This document shows, piece after piece, positions 17,834 through 28,889 of a stretch of DNA of 45,307 nucleotides. The stretch is from Rhodospirillaceae bacterium (lineage in GTDB: Bacteria; Pseudomonadota; Alphaproteobacteria; UBA828). Every line of letters starts with the position of its first letter. Position 1 is the stretch's first letter. Location of the stretch: NCBI GenBank assembly GCA_002717225.1, contig PBDG01000032.1:36061-81367 (forward strand), given 5' to 3'. The position numbers and the translations under genes are program-made. Below the pieces are notes generated by a model, which was not told the DNA's origin, did not search any database, and saw nothing but the letters and a program-made list of their open reading frames with translations.

Positions 17834-19894
17834 ATGCCGAAACTGACCATTGACGGCGTTGAGGTGGAAGTCGCAGACGGCTCGACCGTGCTACAAGCCT
17901 GTGAGGACGCTGGCGCAGAAGTACCCCGCTTTTGCTACCACGATCGTCTGTCGATTGCTGGCAATTGCCGCATGTGTCTTGTCGAGATGGAGAAGTCACC
18001 TAAACCTATTGCCTCTTGTGCCATGCCGGCGGGAGAGGGAATGGTAATCCACACCAACACTCCCGAGGTTAAGAAAGCCCGTGAGGGGGTGATGGAGTTC
18101 CTGCTTATCAATCATCCACTCGATTGCCCGATCTGCGATCAGGGCGGCGAGTGCGATTTGCAGGATCAGTCGATGGCTTATGGGCGCCATTTCACCCGCT
18201 TCAACGAACATAAACGGGCGGTGAAAGACAAAGACGTTGGGCCGCTAGTCGAGACTATTATGACGCGCTGTATCCATTGCACGCGCTGTATTCGTTTCGC
18301 GGACGAGATCGCCGGTGTGGAGGAGTTTGGCGCCGTGTTTCGCGGTGAGCATATGGAGATTGGCACTTATGTAGAGAAGGCCGTGTCGTCGGAGCTTTCT
18401 GGAAACATGATCGACCTTTGTCCGGTTGGCGCCCTCACATCGAAGCCATACGCCTTCACCGCGCGCTCATGGGAATTGCGTAAGACAGAGAGCGTCGACG
18501 CGCATGACGCGGTCGGTAGCAATATTCGCATCGATGGACGTGGTGGCGAAGTAATGCGTATCGTGCCACGCCTGCATGAGGATGTGAACGAGGAGTGGAT
18601 TTCTGACAAGTCCCGCTTTGCCTACGATGGTCTGCGCAAGCGCCGTCTTGATCGCTGCTATGTGCGCAGAAACGGCAAGCTTGAAGAGGCAAGCTGGCAA
18701 CAGGCATTTGATGCCGTCAGCAAGGCGTTGAGTGGTCTCAGGGGTGATCAGATTGCGGCCATAGCGGGTGATCTCGCTGATTGTGAGTCGATGACTGCCC
18801 TGAAGGACCTAATGACAGGTCTCGGTTCAGCAAACATCGATTGTCGTCAGGATGGTGCCAAACTCGGTGGCTCCCGGTGTGGGTATCTGTTCAACAGTAC
18901 TATTGCTGGAATCGAAGAATCAGATGCGATGCTGATCGTCGGGGCCGACCCGCGGTGGGAGGCACCGCTCGTCAATGCTCGTATCCGCAAGCGGTGGCGC
19001 CAAGGTGGTCTCAAGGTTGGCTTTATTGGCGCACATCGAGATCTTACCTATCCGGTTAATAATCTCGGGGTGGGCCCCAAAACTCTAGGCCAAGTAGCGG
19101 CAGGGGAGCACGATTTTACCTCCGTGTTAGAGCGCTCCGAGCGACCCATGCTGATTCTCGGACCGGGAGCGGTAGCTCGGACGGACGGAGCTGGTGTATT
19201 GTCGGCCGCCCGCACGATCGCCGAAAAATACACCATGGTAAGAGAGGACTGGAACGGTTTCAACATACTCCATCGCGCTGCCTCCCGCGTAGGCGGTCTC
19301 GATCTTGGTTTCGTTCCTGGCGCTGCAGGGCGGGATGTTTCTGGCATTCTCGCAAGTGCAGAAAGCGGTGCAGTCAAATTTGTTTGGCTTCTCGGAGCTG
19401 ATGAAATTGATATGATGCCCTTAAGCAAAACCTTCACTGTTTATCAGGGGCATCACGGTGATGCCGGTGCGGCAGCAGCAGATGTTGTCCTGCCAGGTGC
19501 GGCCTATACTGAAAAGAACGCTACCTATGTGAATTTGGAAGGACGAGTTCAACGTGCTTATCGGGCGATTTATCCGCCGGGTGATGCGCGTGAGGACTGG
19601 ACGATCCTGCGTGCCTTCTCGGATGAGGTCGCCAGGACCTTGCCTTATGATACGCTGGATTCGTTGCGCGGACGTATGGTGGAAATCGCGCCAACATTTA
19701 GCGGGGTGGACAAAATCGCCCCCGCAGTATGGGACAATTTTGGCGAACCAGGTGAGATGTCGGGCGAAGCGTTTGCAGGATCAGTTGAGAATTTTTATTT
19801 GACCGACGTGATTGCACGCGCCTCCGACACGATGGCGAAGTGTAGCTCGCAGTTCGTTGCCCGTAACCAGAAGAAGACGGGCACTAATGGCTGA
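17834..19894 (+). CDS. nuoG: NADH-quinone oxidoreductase subunit G
   Basis: Largest complex I subunit (686 residues), carrying the electron wire from FMN towards N2. The N-terminal ferredoxin domain binds [2Fe-2S] through Cys34, Cys45, Cys48 and Cys62. Next comes the His-Cys3 cluster (His94, Cys98, Cys101, Cys107), then a [4Fe-4S] cluster at Cys146, Cys149, Cys152 and Cys196. The remainder is a molybdopterin-oxidoreductase-like fold that no longer binds cofactor. The extra N7 cluster motif of E. coli is not apparent. GAGGT precedes the ATG. Confidence 0.96.
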   Translation: MPKLTIDGVEVEVADGSTVLQACEDAGAEVPRFCYHDRLSIAGNCRMCLVEMEKSPKPIASCAMPAGEGMVIHTNTPEVKKAREGVMEFLLINHPLDCPICDQGGECDLQDQSMAYGRHFTRFNEHKRAVKDKDVGPLVETIMTRCIHCTRCIRFADEIAGVEEFGAVFRGEHMEIGTYVEKAVSSELSGNMIDLCPVGALTSKPYAFTARSWELRKTESVDAHDAVGSNIRIDGRGGEVMRIVPRLHEDVNEEWISDKSRFAYDGLRKRRLDRCYVRRNGKLEEASWQQAFDAVSKALSGLRGDQIAAIAGDLADCESMTALKDLMTGLGSANIDCRQDGAKLGGSRCGYLFNSTIAGIEESDAMLIVGADPRWEAPLVNARIRKRWRQGGLKVGFIGAHRDLTYPVNNLGVGPKTLGQVAAGEHDFTSVLERSERPMLILGPGAVARTDGAGVLSAARTIAEKYTMVREDWNGFNILHRAASRVGGLDLGFVPGAAGRDVSGILASAESGAVKFVWLLGADEIDMMPLSKTFTVYQGHHGDAGAAAADVVLPGAAYTEKNATYVNLEGRVQRAYRAIYPPGDAREDWTILRAFSDEVARTLPYDTLDSLRGRMVEIAPTFSGVDKIAPAVWDNFGEPGEMSGEAFAGSVENFYLTDVIARASDTMAKCSSQFVARNQKKTGTNG

Positions 19895-20900
19895 ACCAAG
19901 CGTCTGGTCGGACTACATCCTGCCGTTGCTGCTGATCATCGGCTATATCGCCGCAATTGTAGTCCCGATTCTGCTCGTTGTCGCAGTCGTTGTTTATGGC
20001 GAGCGAAAAATCTGGGCGGCAATGCAGTTCCGGAAAGGGCCGAATGTTGTTGGCCCCTTTGGCCTATTCCAGGTCGTTGCTGACGGTCTTAAGTTACTGA
20101 TGAAGGAGACCATAATTCCGACTGGCGCCAATAGGGTGCTATTCATTATCGCACCGATGATCATGTTCACTCTTGGCATCGTTGGATGGGCGGTAATCCC
20201 GTTCGATGCCCATTTGGTGCTAGCCGATATTAATGTAGGTATTCTCTATCTCTTTGCCGTTTCCTCTCTTGGCGTCTATGGCATAATCATCGCAGGCTGG
20301 GCGAGCAATTCGAAATACGGCTTCCTCGGCGCGCTGCGCTCGGCGGCGCAGATGGTATCCTACGAAGTGTCTATCGGCTTCGTATTGGTCACTGTCTTGT
20401 TAGCTGCAGGTTCACTCAATTTGCGCGAGATTGTCGAAGCCCAGAAGGGGCTCTGGTTTTTCATTCCGTTGGCTCCAATGTTTATCATTTATTTCATCTC
20501 CGCCTTGGCTGAGACAAACCGGACGCCATTTGATCTTCCAGAAGCCGAAGGTGAGCTAGTGGCCGGTTATCAGGTTGAATATTCCGCGATGGCCTGGTTA
20601 CTCTTTATGCTTGGTGAATATGCCAACATCGTGCTTCTAAGCGGACTCTGCGTCGTTCTCTTCCTCGGCGGTTGGTTACCGCCGTTCCACGTTGAACCGT
20701 TTATCTGGATTCCGGGCGTGGTTTGGTTCATCGCCAAGACCGCGTTCATCATTTTTCTCTTTACCTGGGTGCGGGCAACTTTGCCGCGCTATCGCTACGA
20801 CCAACTCATGCGCCTTGGTTGGAAAGTATTCCTGCCGGCGTCACTGGCCTGGGTGGTGATCACCGCGGGCGCTATGCACTTGTTTGGATGGATGCCCTAA
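19887..20900 (+). CDS. nuoH: NADH-quinone oxidoreductase subunit H
   Basis: Membrane subunit (337 residues, about eight helices) that couples the quinone chamber to the proton pumps. [21 protein letters not shown] near residue 37 and the loop [20 protein letters not shown] near 210 carry the conserved charged residues of the quinone tunnel. The ATG at 19887 gives the normal N-terminus MAEPSVW and overlaps nuoG by eight bases; the longer open frame from 19812 would add a basic, non-homologous leader and is rejected. Confidence 0.96.
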   Translation: MAEPSVWSDYILPLLLIIGYIAAIVVPILLVVAVVVYGERKIWAAMQFRKGPNVVGPFGLFQVVADGLKLLMKETIIPTGANRVLFIIAPMIMFTLGIVGWAVIPFDAHLVLADINVGILYLFAVSSLGVYGIIIAGWASNSKYGFLGALRSAAQMVSYEVSIGFVLVTVLLAAGSLNLREIVEAQKGLWFFIPLAPMFIIYFISALAETNRTPFDLPEAEGELVAGYQVEYSAMAWLLFMLGEYANIVLLSGLCVVLFLGGWLPPFHVEPFIWIPGVVWFIAKTAFIIFLFTWVRATLPRYRYDQLMRLGWKVFLPASLAWVVITAGAMHLFGWMP

Positions 20901-21409
20901 TGAGTAGAAAAACACTGAGCATGTCGTTTGTTGAACAAACAACGAAATCGCTGTTGTTGAGCGAGCTACTGAAAGGTATGTCCGTTACCTTTCGACAAAT
21001 GTTCAGCGCTAAGGCAACTGTTAATTATCCCTACGAGCGTGGCCCTATTAGCTCGCGGTTTCGTGGTGAGCACGCGCTTCGCAGGTATCCCAATGGAGAG
21101 GAGCGATGCATTGCTTGCAAGCTTTGCGAAGCAATCTGCCCGGCTCAGGCAATCACTATCGAGGCGGAACCGCGCGAAGACGGCAGTCGCCGCACGACGC
21201 GATACGATATCGACATGGTCAAATGCATTTATTGCGGTTTCTGTCAGGAGGCCTGTCCGGTGGATGCCATAGTTGAGGGACCAAATTACGAATTCGCCAC
21301 TGAGACGCGAGAAGAATTGCTCTACAACAAACAAAAGCTTCTGGACAATGGTGAGCGTTGGGAAAGCGAGATCGCTACGAATATTGCTCAGGAAGCGCCT
21401 TATCGGTGA
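20900..21409 (+). CDS. nuoI: NADH-quinone oxidoreductase subunit I
   Basis: Bis-[4Fe-4S] ferredoxin subunit linking NuoG to NuoB. Cluster ligands are Cys70, Cys73, Cys76 with Cys119, and Cys109, Cys112, Cys115 with Cys80, in the paired CxxCxxCxxxCP motifs. I use the ATG at 20900, which overlaps the nuoH stop by one base and has GGATGG upstream; an ATG at 20921 (MSFVEQ) is a possible alternative. The first 30 residues form the amphipathic helix that lies on the membrane. Confidence 0.95.
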   Translation: MSRKTLSMSFVEQTTKSLLLSELLKGMSVTFRQMFSAKATVNYPYERGPISSRFRGEHALRRYPNGEERCIACKLCEAICPAQAITIEAEPREDGSRRTTRYDIDMVKCIYCGFCQEACPVDAIVEGPNYEFATETREELLYNKQKLLDNGERWESEIATNIAQEAPYR

Positions 21410-21457
21410 GGGGAATCGGACGCAAGAGCCGCATGAGTTGAGAGACTAAATGACACC

Positions 21458-22087
21458 ATGATTATTGAAACGATTGTCTTCTACGTTCTCGCCGTGGTCA
21501 CAGTTGCCTCGGGAGTGATGGTTATTGCCTCGCGCAATCCAGTGCAGTCAGTGTTATTTCTGATTCTAGCGTTTTTCAATTCGGCCGGCCTGTTTGTACT
21601 GATGGGTGCAGAATTTCTCGCAATGATCCTGGTTATCGTCTACGTCGGCGCGGTCGCTGTGCTATTTCTCTTCGTGGTGATGATGCTTGACATCAACTTT
21701 TCGGAATTGCGCGCCGGCTTCCTACAATATCTGCCCTTGGGCGCCATTGTAGGCGTGATACTTCTGGCAGAGCTAATCCTGGTGTTTGCTACTGGATCGA
21801 TCGATATCCATGTACCGGAGGTCGTTACTGTCGCCATGCCGCCTGCGGCGGAGGTCAGTAATACTAAAGCCTTAGGTAATATTCTCTATACTCGGTACGC
21901 CTACCTGTTCCAGGGCGCTGGCTTTATTCTTTTGGTCGCTATGGTGGGAGCAATTGTTCTGACCCACCGTCGGCGCGTCGAGGTAAGGCGACAGAAAATA
22001 GCTGAGCAAGTGGCGCGTGATCCTAAGGCAGCGGTTGTGCTTAAAGATATCAAATCGGGCGAGGAGGGAACATGGAAATCGGATTGA
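21458..22087 (+). CDS. nuoJ: NADH-quinone oxidoreductase subunit J
   Basis: Membrane subunit with five predicted helices (209 residues); its third helix [16 protein letters not shown] carries the conserved glycine/pi-bulge region and follows the acidic [12 protein letters not shown] stretch. It helps transmit redox energy along the membrane arm. The C-terminal 40 residues are charged and cytoplasmic. The 3' end overlaps nuoK by 16 bases. Confidence 0.95.
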   Translation: MIIETIVFYVLAVVTVASGVMVIASRNPVQSVLFLILAFFNSAGLFVLMGAEFLAMILVIVYVGAVAVLFLFVVMMLDINFSELRAGFLQYLPLGAIVGVILLAELILVFATGSIDIHVPEVVTVAMPPAAEVSNTKALGNILYTRYAYLFQGAGFILLVAMVGAIVLTHRRRVEVRRQKIAEQVARDPKAAVVLKDIKSGEEGTWKSD

Positions 22088-22380
22088 TTCATTATCTGAC
22101 CGTCGCAGCCATTCTCTTTACGCTTGGCGTGTTTGGCATATTTCTCAATCGCAAGAACGTTATCATTATCCTAATGTCGATCGAATTGATGCTACTTGCG
22201 GTAAATATTAACTTTGTCGCTTTCTCCGTCTTTCTTGAGGACATGGTGGGCCAGGTCTTTGCCATGCTGGTGCTGACCGTCGCCGCTGCTGAGGCGGCTA
22301 TTGGCCTCGCTATTCTCGTTATCTATTTCCGCAACCGAGGCTCCATCGCGGTTGAGGACGTTAATGTTATGAAGGGCTGA
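22072..22380 (+). CDS. nuoK: NADH-quinone oxidoreductase subunit K
   Basis: Small antiporter-like membrane subunit (102 residues, three helices). The two conserved membrane glutamates are in [11 protein letters not shown] (about residue 36) and [11 protein letters not shown] (about residue 71), both required for proton transfer in the family. GAGGAGGG lies directly ahead of the ATG, which sits inside the end of nuoJ. Confidence 0.96.
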   Translation: MEIGLIHYLTVAAILFTLGVFGIFLNRKNVIIILMSIELMLLAVNINFVAFSVFLEDMVGQVFAMLVLTVAAAEAAIGLAILVIYFRNRGSIAVEDVNVMKG

Positions 22381-22386
22381 CGCTTC

Positions 22387-24312
22387 GTGCTGCTTTACAT
22401 CGCCCCCGTTTTTTTGCCGCTGATTGGCGCCGCAATCACCGGCCTCTTTGGCCGTTTCCTTGGCGATCGACCTTCGCAGATTATCTCCTGCGGGGCGATG
22501 GGTTTGGCAGCGTTGGCGGCGACCTTCGTCTTCATCAAAGTGGTGATGAATGGTGAAGTGCAGCAGATATACCTTTTCAACTGGATGACCTCCGGTACGT
22601 TCCAAGTTGATTGGGCACTTAGGATTGACGAGTTGACGGCAATGATGGTGTTCACTGTTTCGGTCGTCTCCTTCCTGATCCATGTCTACTCGATTGGCTA
22701 CATGTCCCATGATTCAAGCATCCCAAGATTCTTCTCTTATCTTTCGCTCTTCACTTTCTTTATGCTGGCACTTGTTACCTCGGACAATTTTCTCCAGCTC
22801 TATTTTGGTTGGGAGGGCGTCGGCCTCGTTTCCTATCTGTTGATTGGCTTCTGGTACAAGCGGCCCTCGGCCAATGCTGCAGCAATCAAGGCCTTTGTCG
22901 TCAACCGGGTAGGTGATTTCGGCCTCGGTCTTGGTATCCTGGCCATATACCTCACCGTTGGCTCGGTCAGTTTTGATGAAGTCTTTGCGGCATCACCTGG
23001 CCTCGTCGACACCGAGTTCGAATTCCTGGGCCACTATTTTGATACGCTTACGGTAATTTGCATTCTGTTATTTGTTGGCGCGATGGGTAAATCGGCGCAA
23101 TTTTTGCTCCATACCTGGTTGCCTGATGCAATGGAAGGACCGACCCCTGTTTCCGCGTTGATTCATGCAGCGACCATGGTCACTGCCGGAGTATTTTTGG
23201 TCGCCCGTGCTTCGCCGATGTTTGAGTATGCACCGACAGCGCTTGCCGTTGTCACTTTCGTCGGCGCCACCACTTGTATCTTTGCCGCTACCATCGCAAT
23301 CACTCAGAACGACATCAAGCGCGTCATTGCTTATTCGACCTGCAGCCAACTCGGTTACATGTTCTTTGCCTGTGGCGTATCAGCCTATTCGGCGGGGATG
23401 TTTCATTTGACGACCCACGCCTTTTTTAAAGCGCTGCTCTTCTTAGGTGCTGGTTCTGTAATCCACGCCATGTCAGACGAGCAGGACATGCGCAAGATGG
23501 GTGGCATTTGGAAGGCTATCCCGCTTACATACGTGCTGATGTGGATTGGCAGTTTGGCGCTTGCAGGCGTGCCGCCGCTGGCCGGTTTTTTCTCAAAGGA
23601 CATCATCCTCGAATCTGCTTTTGCGGCACACACAGGCCTTGGTTATTACGCTTTTGCCCTCGGTATTATTGCAGCTGTGCTGACGGCGCTTTATTCCTGG
23701 CGGCTTATCATCCTAACATTTCACGGTAAGCCGCGCGCCGACGAGAAGGTTATGGCGCATGTCCATGAATCGCCACCGATTATGACCATACCGCTCATCC
23801 TGCTGGCGGTAGGTGCAATTATTTCCGGTTATTTACTGCTGCCAATGGTCGGTTCGCATTCAGACTTTTGGGGCACCTCGATCCTCGTTCTACCGCATCA
23901 CCACGCGCTTGAGGAGGCTCACCACGTAGATTTCTGGGTAAAGGCGCTACCAACCATCGTCGCTGTTATCGGTATTCTCGCGGCTTATTTCCTCTACATC
24001 ACCAAGCCGCATTTGCCTGGCGTATTGGCACAACGCCTGCGCCCGCTTTATCTTTTCTCCTACAATAAATGGTATTTTGATGAGCTCTACAATTTTGCCA
24101 TTGTACGCCCGGTCAAATACCTTGGTTATGGCCTCTGGAAGCAGGGCGATGGCGGTGTTATCGATGGAATTGGTCCGGACGGCGTGGCTGCTTCGGCTGT
24201 AGCCATCGCGCGCCGTTTTATCAAGTTCCAGAGCGGCTATGTTTACCATTACGCCTTTCTGATGCTGGCTGGCGTGGCCGTCATCATAACATGGATTTTG
24301 ATCCTGGGATGA
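22387..24312 (+). CDS. nuoL: NADH-quinone oxidoreductase subunit L
   Basis: Distal proton-pumping subunit (641 residues) related to Mrp antiporters. The first half has the typical helices with [16 protein letters not shown] near residue 140 (key Glu) and the broken-helix Lys region [21 protein letters not shown] near 235. The C-terminal part contains the long lateral helix and final anchor that braces NuoM and NuoN. The start is a GTG six bases after the nuoK stop, giving [15 protein letters not shown], the expected N-terminus. Confidence 0.95.
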   Translation: MLLYIAPVFLPLIGAAITGLFGRFLGDRPSQIISCGAMGLAALAATFVFIKVVMNGEVQQIYLFNWMTSGTFQVDWALRIDELTAMMVFTVSVVSFLIHVYSIGYMSHDSSIPRFFSYLSLFTFFMLALVTSDNFLQLYFGWEGVGLVSYLLIGFWYKRPSANAAAIKAFVVNRVGDFGLGLGILAIYLTVGSVSFDEVFAASPGLVDTEFEFLGHYFDTLTVICILLFVGAMGKSAQFLLHTWLPDAMEGPTPVSALIHAATMVTAGVFLVARASPMFEYAPTALAVVTFVGATTCIFAATIAITQNDIKRVIAYSTCSQLGYMFFACGVSAYSAGMFHLTTHAFFKALLFLGAGSVIHAMSDEQDMRKMGGIWKAIPLTYVLMWIGSLALAGVPPLAGFFSKDIILESAFAAHTGLGYYAFALGIIAAVLTALYSWRLIILTFHGKPRADEKVMAHVHESPPIMTIPLILLAVGAIISGYLLLPMVGSHSDFWGTSILVLPHHHALEEAHHVDFWVKALPTIVAVIGILAAYFLYITKPHLPGVLAQRLRPLYLFSYNKWYFDELYNFAIVRPVKYLGYGLWKQGDGGVIDGIGPDGVAASAVAIARRFIKFQSGYVYHYAFLMLAGVAVIITWILILG

Positions 24313-24316
24313 TGAC

Positions 24317-25858
24317 ATGACCGATTGGCCAATCCTTTCCACTGTCACCTTCTTGCCACTCCTTGGCGCTGCATTCATCCTATTGATTCGTGGCGACGAA
24401 GCTATAATTGCACGTAATTCACGCCATGTAGCTCTGTGGACTACAGTTATAACTTTTGGCCTTTCTCTACTCCTGATAGCCAATTTCGATACGACGACAT
24501 CAGACTTCCAATTTGAGGAGAATGCGGCCTGGCTGCCTGAATTCGGCATCGGTTATCACCTCGGTGTTGATGGTATTTCAATATTTTTTCTGCTGTTGAC
24601 AACGCTTCTCGTGCCGATTTGCATCATTTCTTGCTGGGAGGCGGTGAAGACACGGGTGCGCGAATATATGATTGCGTTCCTTGTGCTGGAGACGCTGATG
24701 ATTGGCGTGTTCAGTTCCCTAGACCTCTTGATGTTTTACATTTTCTTCGAGGGGCAGCTTATCCCGATGTTTCTGATTATTGGTATCTGGGGTGGAGCCA
24801 GACGCGTTTATTCTGCTTATAAGTTCTTCCTTTACACATTAGTTGGTTCGGTCCTGTTCCTGCTCGCTATCCTGTTCATGTATTTTCAGGCCGGCACCAC
24901 AGATATCCCGGCGTTGATGAACGAGGTTTGGGCGCCCGCGGTACAGACGTGGCTCTGGCTCGCGCTATTTGCCTCTTTTGCGGTGAAACTGCCGATGTGG
25001 CCGTTCCATACGTGGTTGCCTGATGCCCATGTCGAAGCGCCTACAGCAGGGTCAGTGATACTCGCCGGTATCCTTCTAAAGATGGGGGGATACGGGTTCC
25101 TTCGTTTCTCGCTGCCAATGTTTCCTGACGCCAGTGAATTTTTCATGCCGTTTGTCTTCTCGCTATCGGTCGTCGCGGTAATTTACACATCGCTGGTAGC
25201 GCTGATGCAGAAGGATATGAAGAAGCTTATAGCCTATTCCTCGGTTGCACATATGGGCATCGTGACCATCGGCCTTTTTACTTTTAATGGTCAGGGCATC
25301 GAAGGTGGAATTTTCCAGATGCTAAGCCATGGCGTAGTCTCTGCCGCGCTGTTTCTAATTGTCGGCGTGATATACGACCGCATGCATTCACGCGAAATTT
25401 CCGACTATGGCGGGTTGGTACACCGGATGCCAGTCTACGCCTTCGTTTTCATGGTAATCATGCTGGCTTCAATTGGCTTGCCGGCTACGAGCGGCTTCGT
25501 TGGCGAGTTCCTTATTTTTGTTGGTGCCTTCCAGGTCAATACCTGGGTTGCCATGTTGGGACTAACAGGCGTCATTCTGGGCGCCGCTTATATGTTGTGG
25601 CTCTATCGCCGTGTAATTTTTGGTGATCTGACGAAAGAAAAACTCAAAACGATTACTGATTTAAATATGCGTGAGATCGGATTCTTTGCACCGCTTGTGA
25701 TCTTGGCGCTGTTTATGGGTATCTATCCCAAACCGTTCCTGGACGTGCTCCACGTCTCGGTTGAAAATCTTGTACAACAGACCCAAGCGGCGCGTGTTGG
25801 CGGTGGCGAGGTCGTGGCAGACCTCTTCCCCGAAGCAATTGCCAAGGCGCTGAGGTGA
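24317..25858 (+). CDS. nuoM: NADH-quinone oxidoreductase subunit M
   Basis: Second antiporter-like proton-pumping subunit (513 residues, about 14 helices). The conserved Glu lies in [19 protein letters not shown] near residue 145, and the Lys-bearing stretch [20 protein letters not shown] near 222. A second Lys is in [17 protein letters not shown] near 300. The ATG is four bases after the nuoL stop, so the genes are translationally linked. Confidence 0.96.
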   Translation: MTDWPILSTVTFLPLLGAAFILLIRGDEAIIARNSRHVALWTTVITFGLSLLLIANFDTTTSDFQFEENAAWLPEFGIGYHLGVDGISIFFLLLTTLLVPICIISCWEAVKTRVREYMIAFLVLETLMIGVFSSLDLLMFYIFFEGQLIPMFLIIGIWGGARRVYSAYKFFLYTLVGSVLFLLAILFMYFQAGTTDIPALMNEVWAPAVQTWLWLALFASFAVKLPMWPFHTWLPDAHVEAPTAGSVILAGILLKMGGYGFLRFSLPMFPDASEFFMPFVFSLSVVAVIYTSLVALMQKDMKKLIAYSSVAHMGIVTIGLFTFNGQGIEGGIFQMLSHGVVSAALFLIVGVIYDRMHSREISDYGGLVHRMPVYAFVFMVIMLASIGLPATSGFVGEFLIFVGAFQVNTWVAMLGLTGVILGAAYMLWLYRRVIFGDLTKEKLKTITDLNMREIGFFAPLVILALFMGIYPKPFLDVLHVSVENLVQQTQAARVGGGEVVADLFPEAIAKALR

Positions 25859-25865
25859 GGTCTAT

Positions 25866-27329
25866 ATGATCGAATTCACAGCACCCGAATATCTTTCCGC
25901 GCTACCTGAAATCTTCCTCGCAGCCATCTCTCTCGTTTTGCTGATGGTTGGTGTGTTTCTTGGCAACCGCTCGACCAATATGCTGACCTGGTTGAGCGTT
26001 GTCGCTATGGGCGTAGCTTTCATCATGGTGCTGGCTGGCTCGCACGATCAGAGTACTACTTTCTTCGGTATGTTTGTGAGCGATAGTTTTTCGATTTTCA
26101 TGAAATGCCTGGTGCTGATTGGTGCTGCGGTTACACTGATCATGGGTATGGGATTTGTGAAACGCGAAAACATGAATCGGTTCGAGTTTCCGGTCCTAAT
26201 CCTGTTCGCGACACTCGGCATGCTGCTGATGATTTCGGCTAACGACCTCATTGCACTCTATGTCGGCCTCGAATTGCAGAGCCTCTCGCTCTATATAGTT
26301 GCCGCGTTCCGCCGCGATTCACTTCGTTCGAGCGAGGCGGGGCTCAAATATTTCGTACTTGGTGCGCTTTCGTCAGGAATGCTGCTCTATGGTAGCTCAA
26401 TGGTTTACGGTTTCACCGGCTTCACCGGTTTCCACGAAATAGCCAGCGCCATTCATAATGGTGGCGGTAACGCGCACAGCACCACAACCATCGGTATCCT
26501 TATTGGTCTCGTCTTCATCGTTGCGGCACTGGCTTTCAAGGTATCTGCCGTGCCCTTCCACATGTGGGCACCTGACGTCTATGAAGGTGCACCGACGCCA
26601 GTTACCGCCTTTTTCGCAGCTGCACCCAAGGTAGCTGCTATGGCACTCTTCCTTCGCGTTCTGCTTGGTCCGTTCCATGAAATGTTGGCGCAGTGGGATC
26701 AGATCATCGTCTTCATCTCCATCGCCTCGATGGTGCTCGGTGCATTCGCCGCCATCGGACAAAAAAATATCAAGCGTTTGATCGCCTACAGTTCGATAGG
26801 CCATATCGGCTATGCCATGGTGGGTCTCGCTGCAGGCACGCCCGAAGGCATCCGAGGCGTTTTGATCTATTTAGCAATCTATATGGTGATGTCGCTCGGC
26901 ACGTTCGCCTGCATCCTTGCCATGCGCAGGCGTGGCCAGATGGTAGAGAAGATCGACGATCTCGCGGGCCTCTCTAAGACCAATCCTGCAATCGCGCTTG
27001 CGCTGGCGATTTTCATGTTCTCCATGGCTGGCATTCCACCCTTAGCAGGTTTCTTTGGTAAGCTTTACGTTTTCCTTGCAGCCATCGAGGAGGGTATGTA
27101 CGCGCTGGCGATTATTGGCGTTCTTACCAGTGCAGTCGGCGCTTACTACTATATCCGCATCGTGAAGGTGATGTATTTCGACAAGCCAGTTGATAGCTTT
27201 GATAAGCCGATCGGAGCAGAGCTTTCCACCGTTCTCTTGGGTACAGGTGTTATTACCCTTTTCTTCTTTGTTTATCCAACGCCCGTGTTGGAGGGAGCTC
27301 AGGCTGCAGCCGCGCTTTTCTTTCCCTGA
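25866..27329 (+). CDS. nuoN: NADH-quinone oxidoreductase subunit N
   Basis: Third antiporter-like pump (487 residues). [18 protein letters not shown] near residue 130 contains the conserved Glu, [22 protein letters not shown] near 225 the half-channel Lys, and [20 protein letters not shown] near 300 the second Lys. GAGG precedes the ATG. It completes the operon; the unrelated birA follows after 13 bases, so read-through into the downstream cofactor and RNase genes is likely. Confidence 0.96.
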   Translation: MIEFTAPEYLSALPEIFLAAISLVLLMVGVFLGNRSTNMLTWLSVVAMGVAFIMVLAGSHDQSTTFFGMFVSDSFSIFMKCLVLIGAAVTLIMGMGFVKRENMNRFEFPVLILFATLGMLLMISANDLIALYVGLELQSLSLYIVAAFRRDSLRSSEAGLKYFVLGALSSGMLLYGSSMVYGFTGFTGFHEIASAIHNGGGNAHSTTTIGILIGLVFIVAALAFKVSAVPFHMWAPDVYEGAPTPVTAFFAAAPKVAAMALFLRVLLGPFHEMLAQWDQIIVFISIASMVLGAFAAIGQKNIKRLIAYSSIGHIGYAMVGLAAGTPEGIRGVLIYLAIYMVMSLGTFACILAMRRRGQMVEKIDDLAGLSKTNPAIALALAIFMFSMAGIPPLAGFFGKLYVFLAAIEEGMYALAIIGVLTSAVGAYYYIRIVKVMYFDKPVDSFDKPIGAELSTVLLGTGVITLFFFVYPTPVLEGAQAAAALFFP

Positions 27330-27342
27330 TCAAGGAACCGGC

Positions 27343-28107
27343 ATGACTGTGCCGCAGCTGGCAAAAGAATACCGGCTGGTCGAATTCGATGAAATCGCTA
27401 GCACTAATGATGAAGCTAAGCGATTGGCTGAGCTTGGCGCAGAAGATGGCACACTGATCTGGGCGCGTTGCCAGACGTGTGGGCGGGGCAGACGCGGACG
27501 GGAATGGACGTCTGAGCGCGGAAATTTATTTGCATCACTAGTCCTCAGGCCAGTTTGCGCTCCGTTACAGGCGGCGCAACTTACCTTCGTTGCCTCGCTA
27601 GCGGTTCGAGATATGTTGGCAGGGTATCTAGGCGATCAAAAATTCATCGCTTGCAAATGGCCCAATGACGTATTGGTGGAAGGGCGAAAAATTTCGGGCA
27701 TTCTCCTAGAATCGTCGACGGCTGGAACCGGAGTTATCGAATGGCTTGTTCTCGGTGTTGGCGTTAATTTGCACAATCACCCGGATATTGCTGGTCGCCA
27801 CCCATCGACCAGCCTACGTGCAGAGAGTGAGAATGAGACGGATGTTGTCGGAGGATTAGAGAAATTCGTCGAAGCGTTCTCGCGCCGCCGCAATGAATGG
27901 ATGGTCAGCGGATTCGAGGCAATACGTAAATCCTGGCTATCCCACGCCTATGGCATCGGCCAAATGGCGCATATTGCATTAGAGAGTGGCAATGAATCTG
28001 GGATTTTCACCGGTATTGATGAAAGGGGAGCCTTGCGTCTGCGCGGCGTGGATGGTGCGGAACGGCTCTTTTCCGCCGGCGACGTTACCTTCGAGGGGAC
28101 CGTCTGA
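27343..28107 (+). CDS. birA: Biotin--[acetyl-CoA-carboxylase] ligase
   Basis: Activates biotin with ATP and attaches it to the biotin carboxyl carrier protein. The biotinyl-AMP loop GRGRRGREW is at residues 47-55 and the catalytic Lys lies in KWPNDV at 105-110. At 254 residues it has only the catalytic and C-terminal SH3-like domains; the N-terminal DNA-binding domain of E. coli BirA is absent, so it should be a monofunctional (class I) ligase. The ATG at 27343 is the family start; the open frame extending back into nuoN is spurious. Confidence 0.95.
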   Translation: MTVPQLAKEYRLVEFDEIASTNDEAKRLAELGAEDGTLIWARCQTCGRGRRGREWTSERGNLFASLVLRPVCAPLQAAQLTFVASLAVRDMLAGYLGDQKFIACKWPNDVLVEGRKISGILLESSTAGTGVIEWLVLGVGVNLHNHPDIAGRHPSTSLRAESENETDVVGGLEKFVEAFSRRRNEWMVSGFEAIRKSWLSHAYGIGQMAHIALESGNESGIFTGIDERGALRLRGVDGAERLFSAGDVTFEGTV

Positions 28108-28109
28108 GC

Positions 28110-28889
28110 ATGCTACTTGCCATAGACGTTGGTAATACAAACACTGTCTTCGCGGTATTTGACGGTAATGAGATGCGCGGCCAGTGGCGCGCAGCGACCG
28201 ATGCTCAGCGTACTGCTGACGAGCATGCCGTCTGGTTCGGTCAACTCATGGCCCGTCAGTCGCTAAAACTCGAAGATATAGGGCATGTAGTCCTGTCCAC
28301 CGTGGTGCCGCAATGTTTGAGCGCGCTGAAGCTATTGTGTAAGCAATATTGCGGCTGCACCCCCCTGGTGGTGGGCGACCTCGATGTTGATCTCGGCATT
28401 GCAGTCAATGTTGCCCAACCGGCCGAAGTCGGGGCCGATAGGCTAGTCAATGCGGTAGGTGCCCACAACCAATATGAGGGTCCACTCATCATCATCGATT
28501 TTGGTACCGCAACCACCTTCGATGCTATCAACGCGGATGGCTCCTATGAGGGGGGCCTTATCGCGCCCGGCATTAATCTTTCGCTCGAATCATTGCACCA
28601 GGCGGCGGCGCAATTGCCCCGGATTGCGGTGAGACGCCCTGAAAAGGTTATAGCGAAGTCCACCGTGCCAGCTATGCAGTCGGGCATCTATTGGGGCTAC
28701 ATCGGCCTAATTGAGGGCATTGTTCAACGTATGAAGGCAGAATATGGCGGCAATATGAAGGTCGTCGCCACGGGCGGCCTCGCGCCTTTGTACTCGGACG
28801 GCACCATAGTAATCGATGCTATCGACCCGGACCTCACCATCCGCGGACTTCAGAAAATCTTTGAACGCAATCGTCGGGATGAATCATGA
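28110..28889 (+). CDS. coaX: Type III pantothenate kinase
   Basis: First step of coenzyme A synthesis, phosphorylating pantothenate; the type III enzyme is in the ASKHA fold family and is usually insensitive to CoA feedback. The phosphate motif DVGNTNT begins at Asp6; GADRLVNAVGA (about 109-119) and DFGTATTFDAI (about 130-140) are the pantothenate and ATP-site motifs. The 259-residue length is standard. It starts two bases after birA and its stop overlaps rnj by four bases. nuoN-birA-coaX-rnj is a common alphaproteobacterial order. Confidence 0.96.
   Translation: MLLAIDVGNTNTVFAVFDGNEMRGQWRAATDAQRTADEHAVWFGQLMARQSLKLEDIGHVVLSTVVPQCLSALKLLCKQYCGCTPLVVGDLDVDLGIAVNVAQPAEVGADRLVNAVGAHNQYEGPLIIIDFGTATTFDAINADGSYEGGLIAPGINLSLESLHQAAAQLPRIAVRRPEKVIAKSTVPAMQSGIYWGYIGLIEGIVQRMKAEYGGNMKVVATGGLAPLYSDGTIVIDAIDPDLTIRGLQKIFERNRRDES

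Noticed and set aside
22192-22710. Open minus-strand frame of 172 codons
   Set aside because: Antisense to nuoK and nuoL; shadow of hydrophobic codon usage.
23947-24549. Open minus-strand frame of 200 codons
   Set aside because: Antisense to nuoL and nuoM; low-complexity translation without homology I recognise.
27343-28107. BirA considered truncated for lacking the DNA-binding domain
   Set aside because: Monofunctional class I biotin ligases naturally lack it; catalytic motifs are complete.
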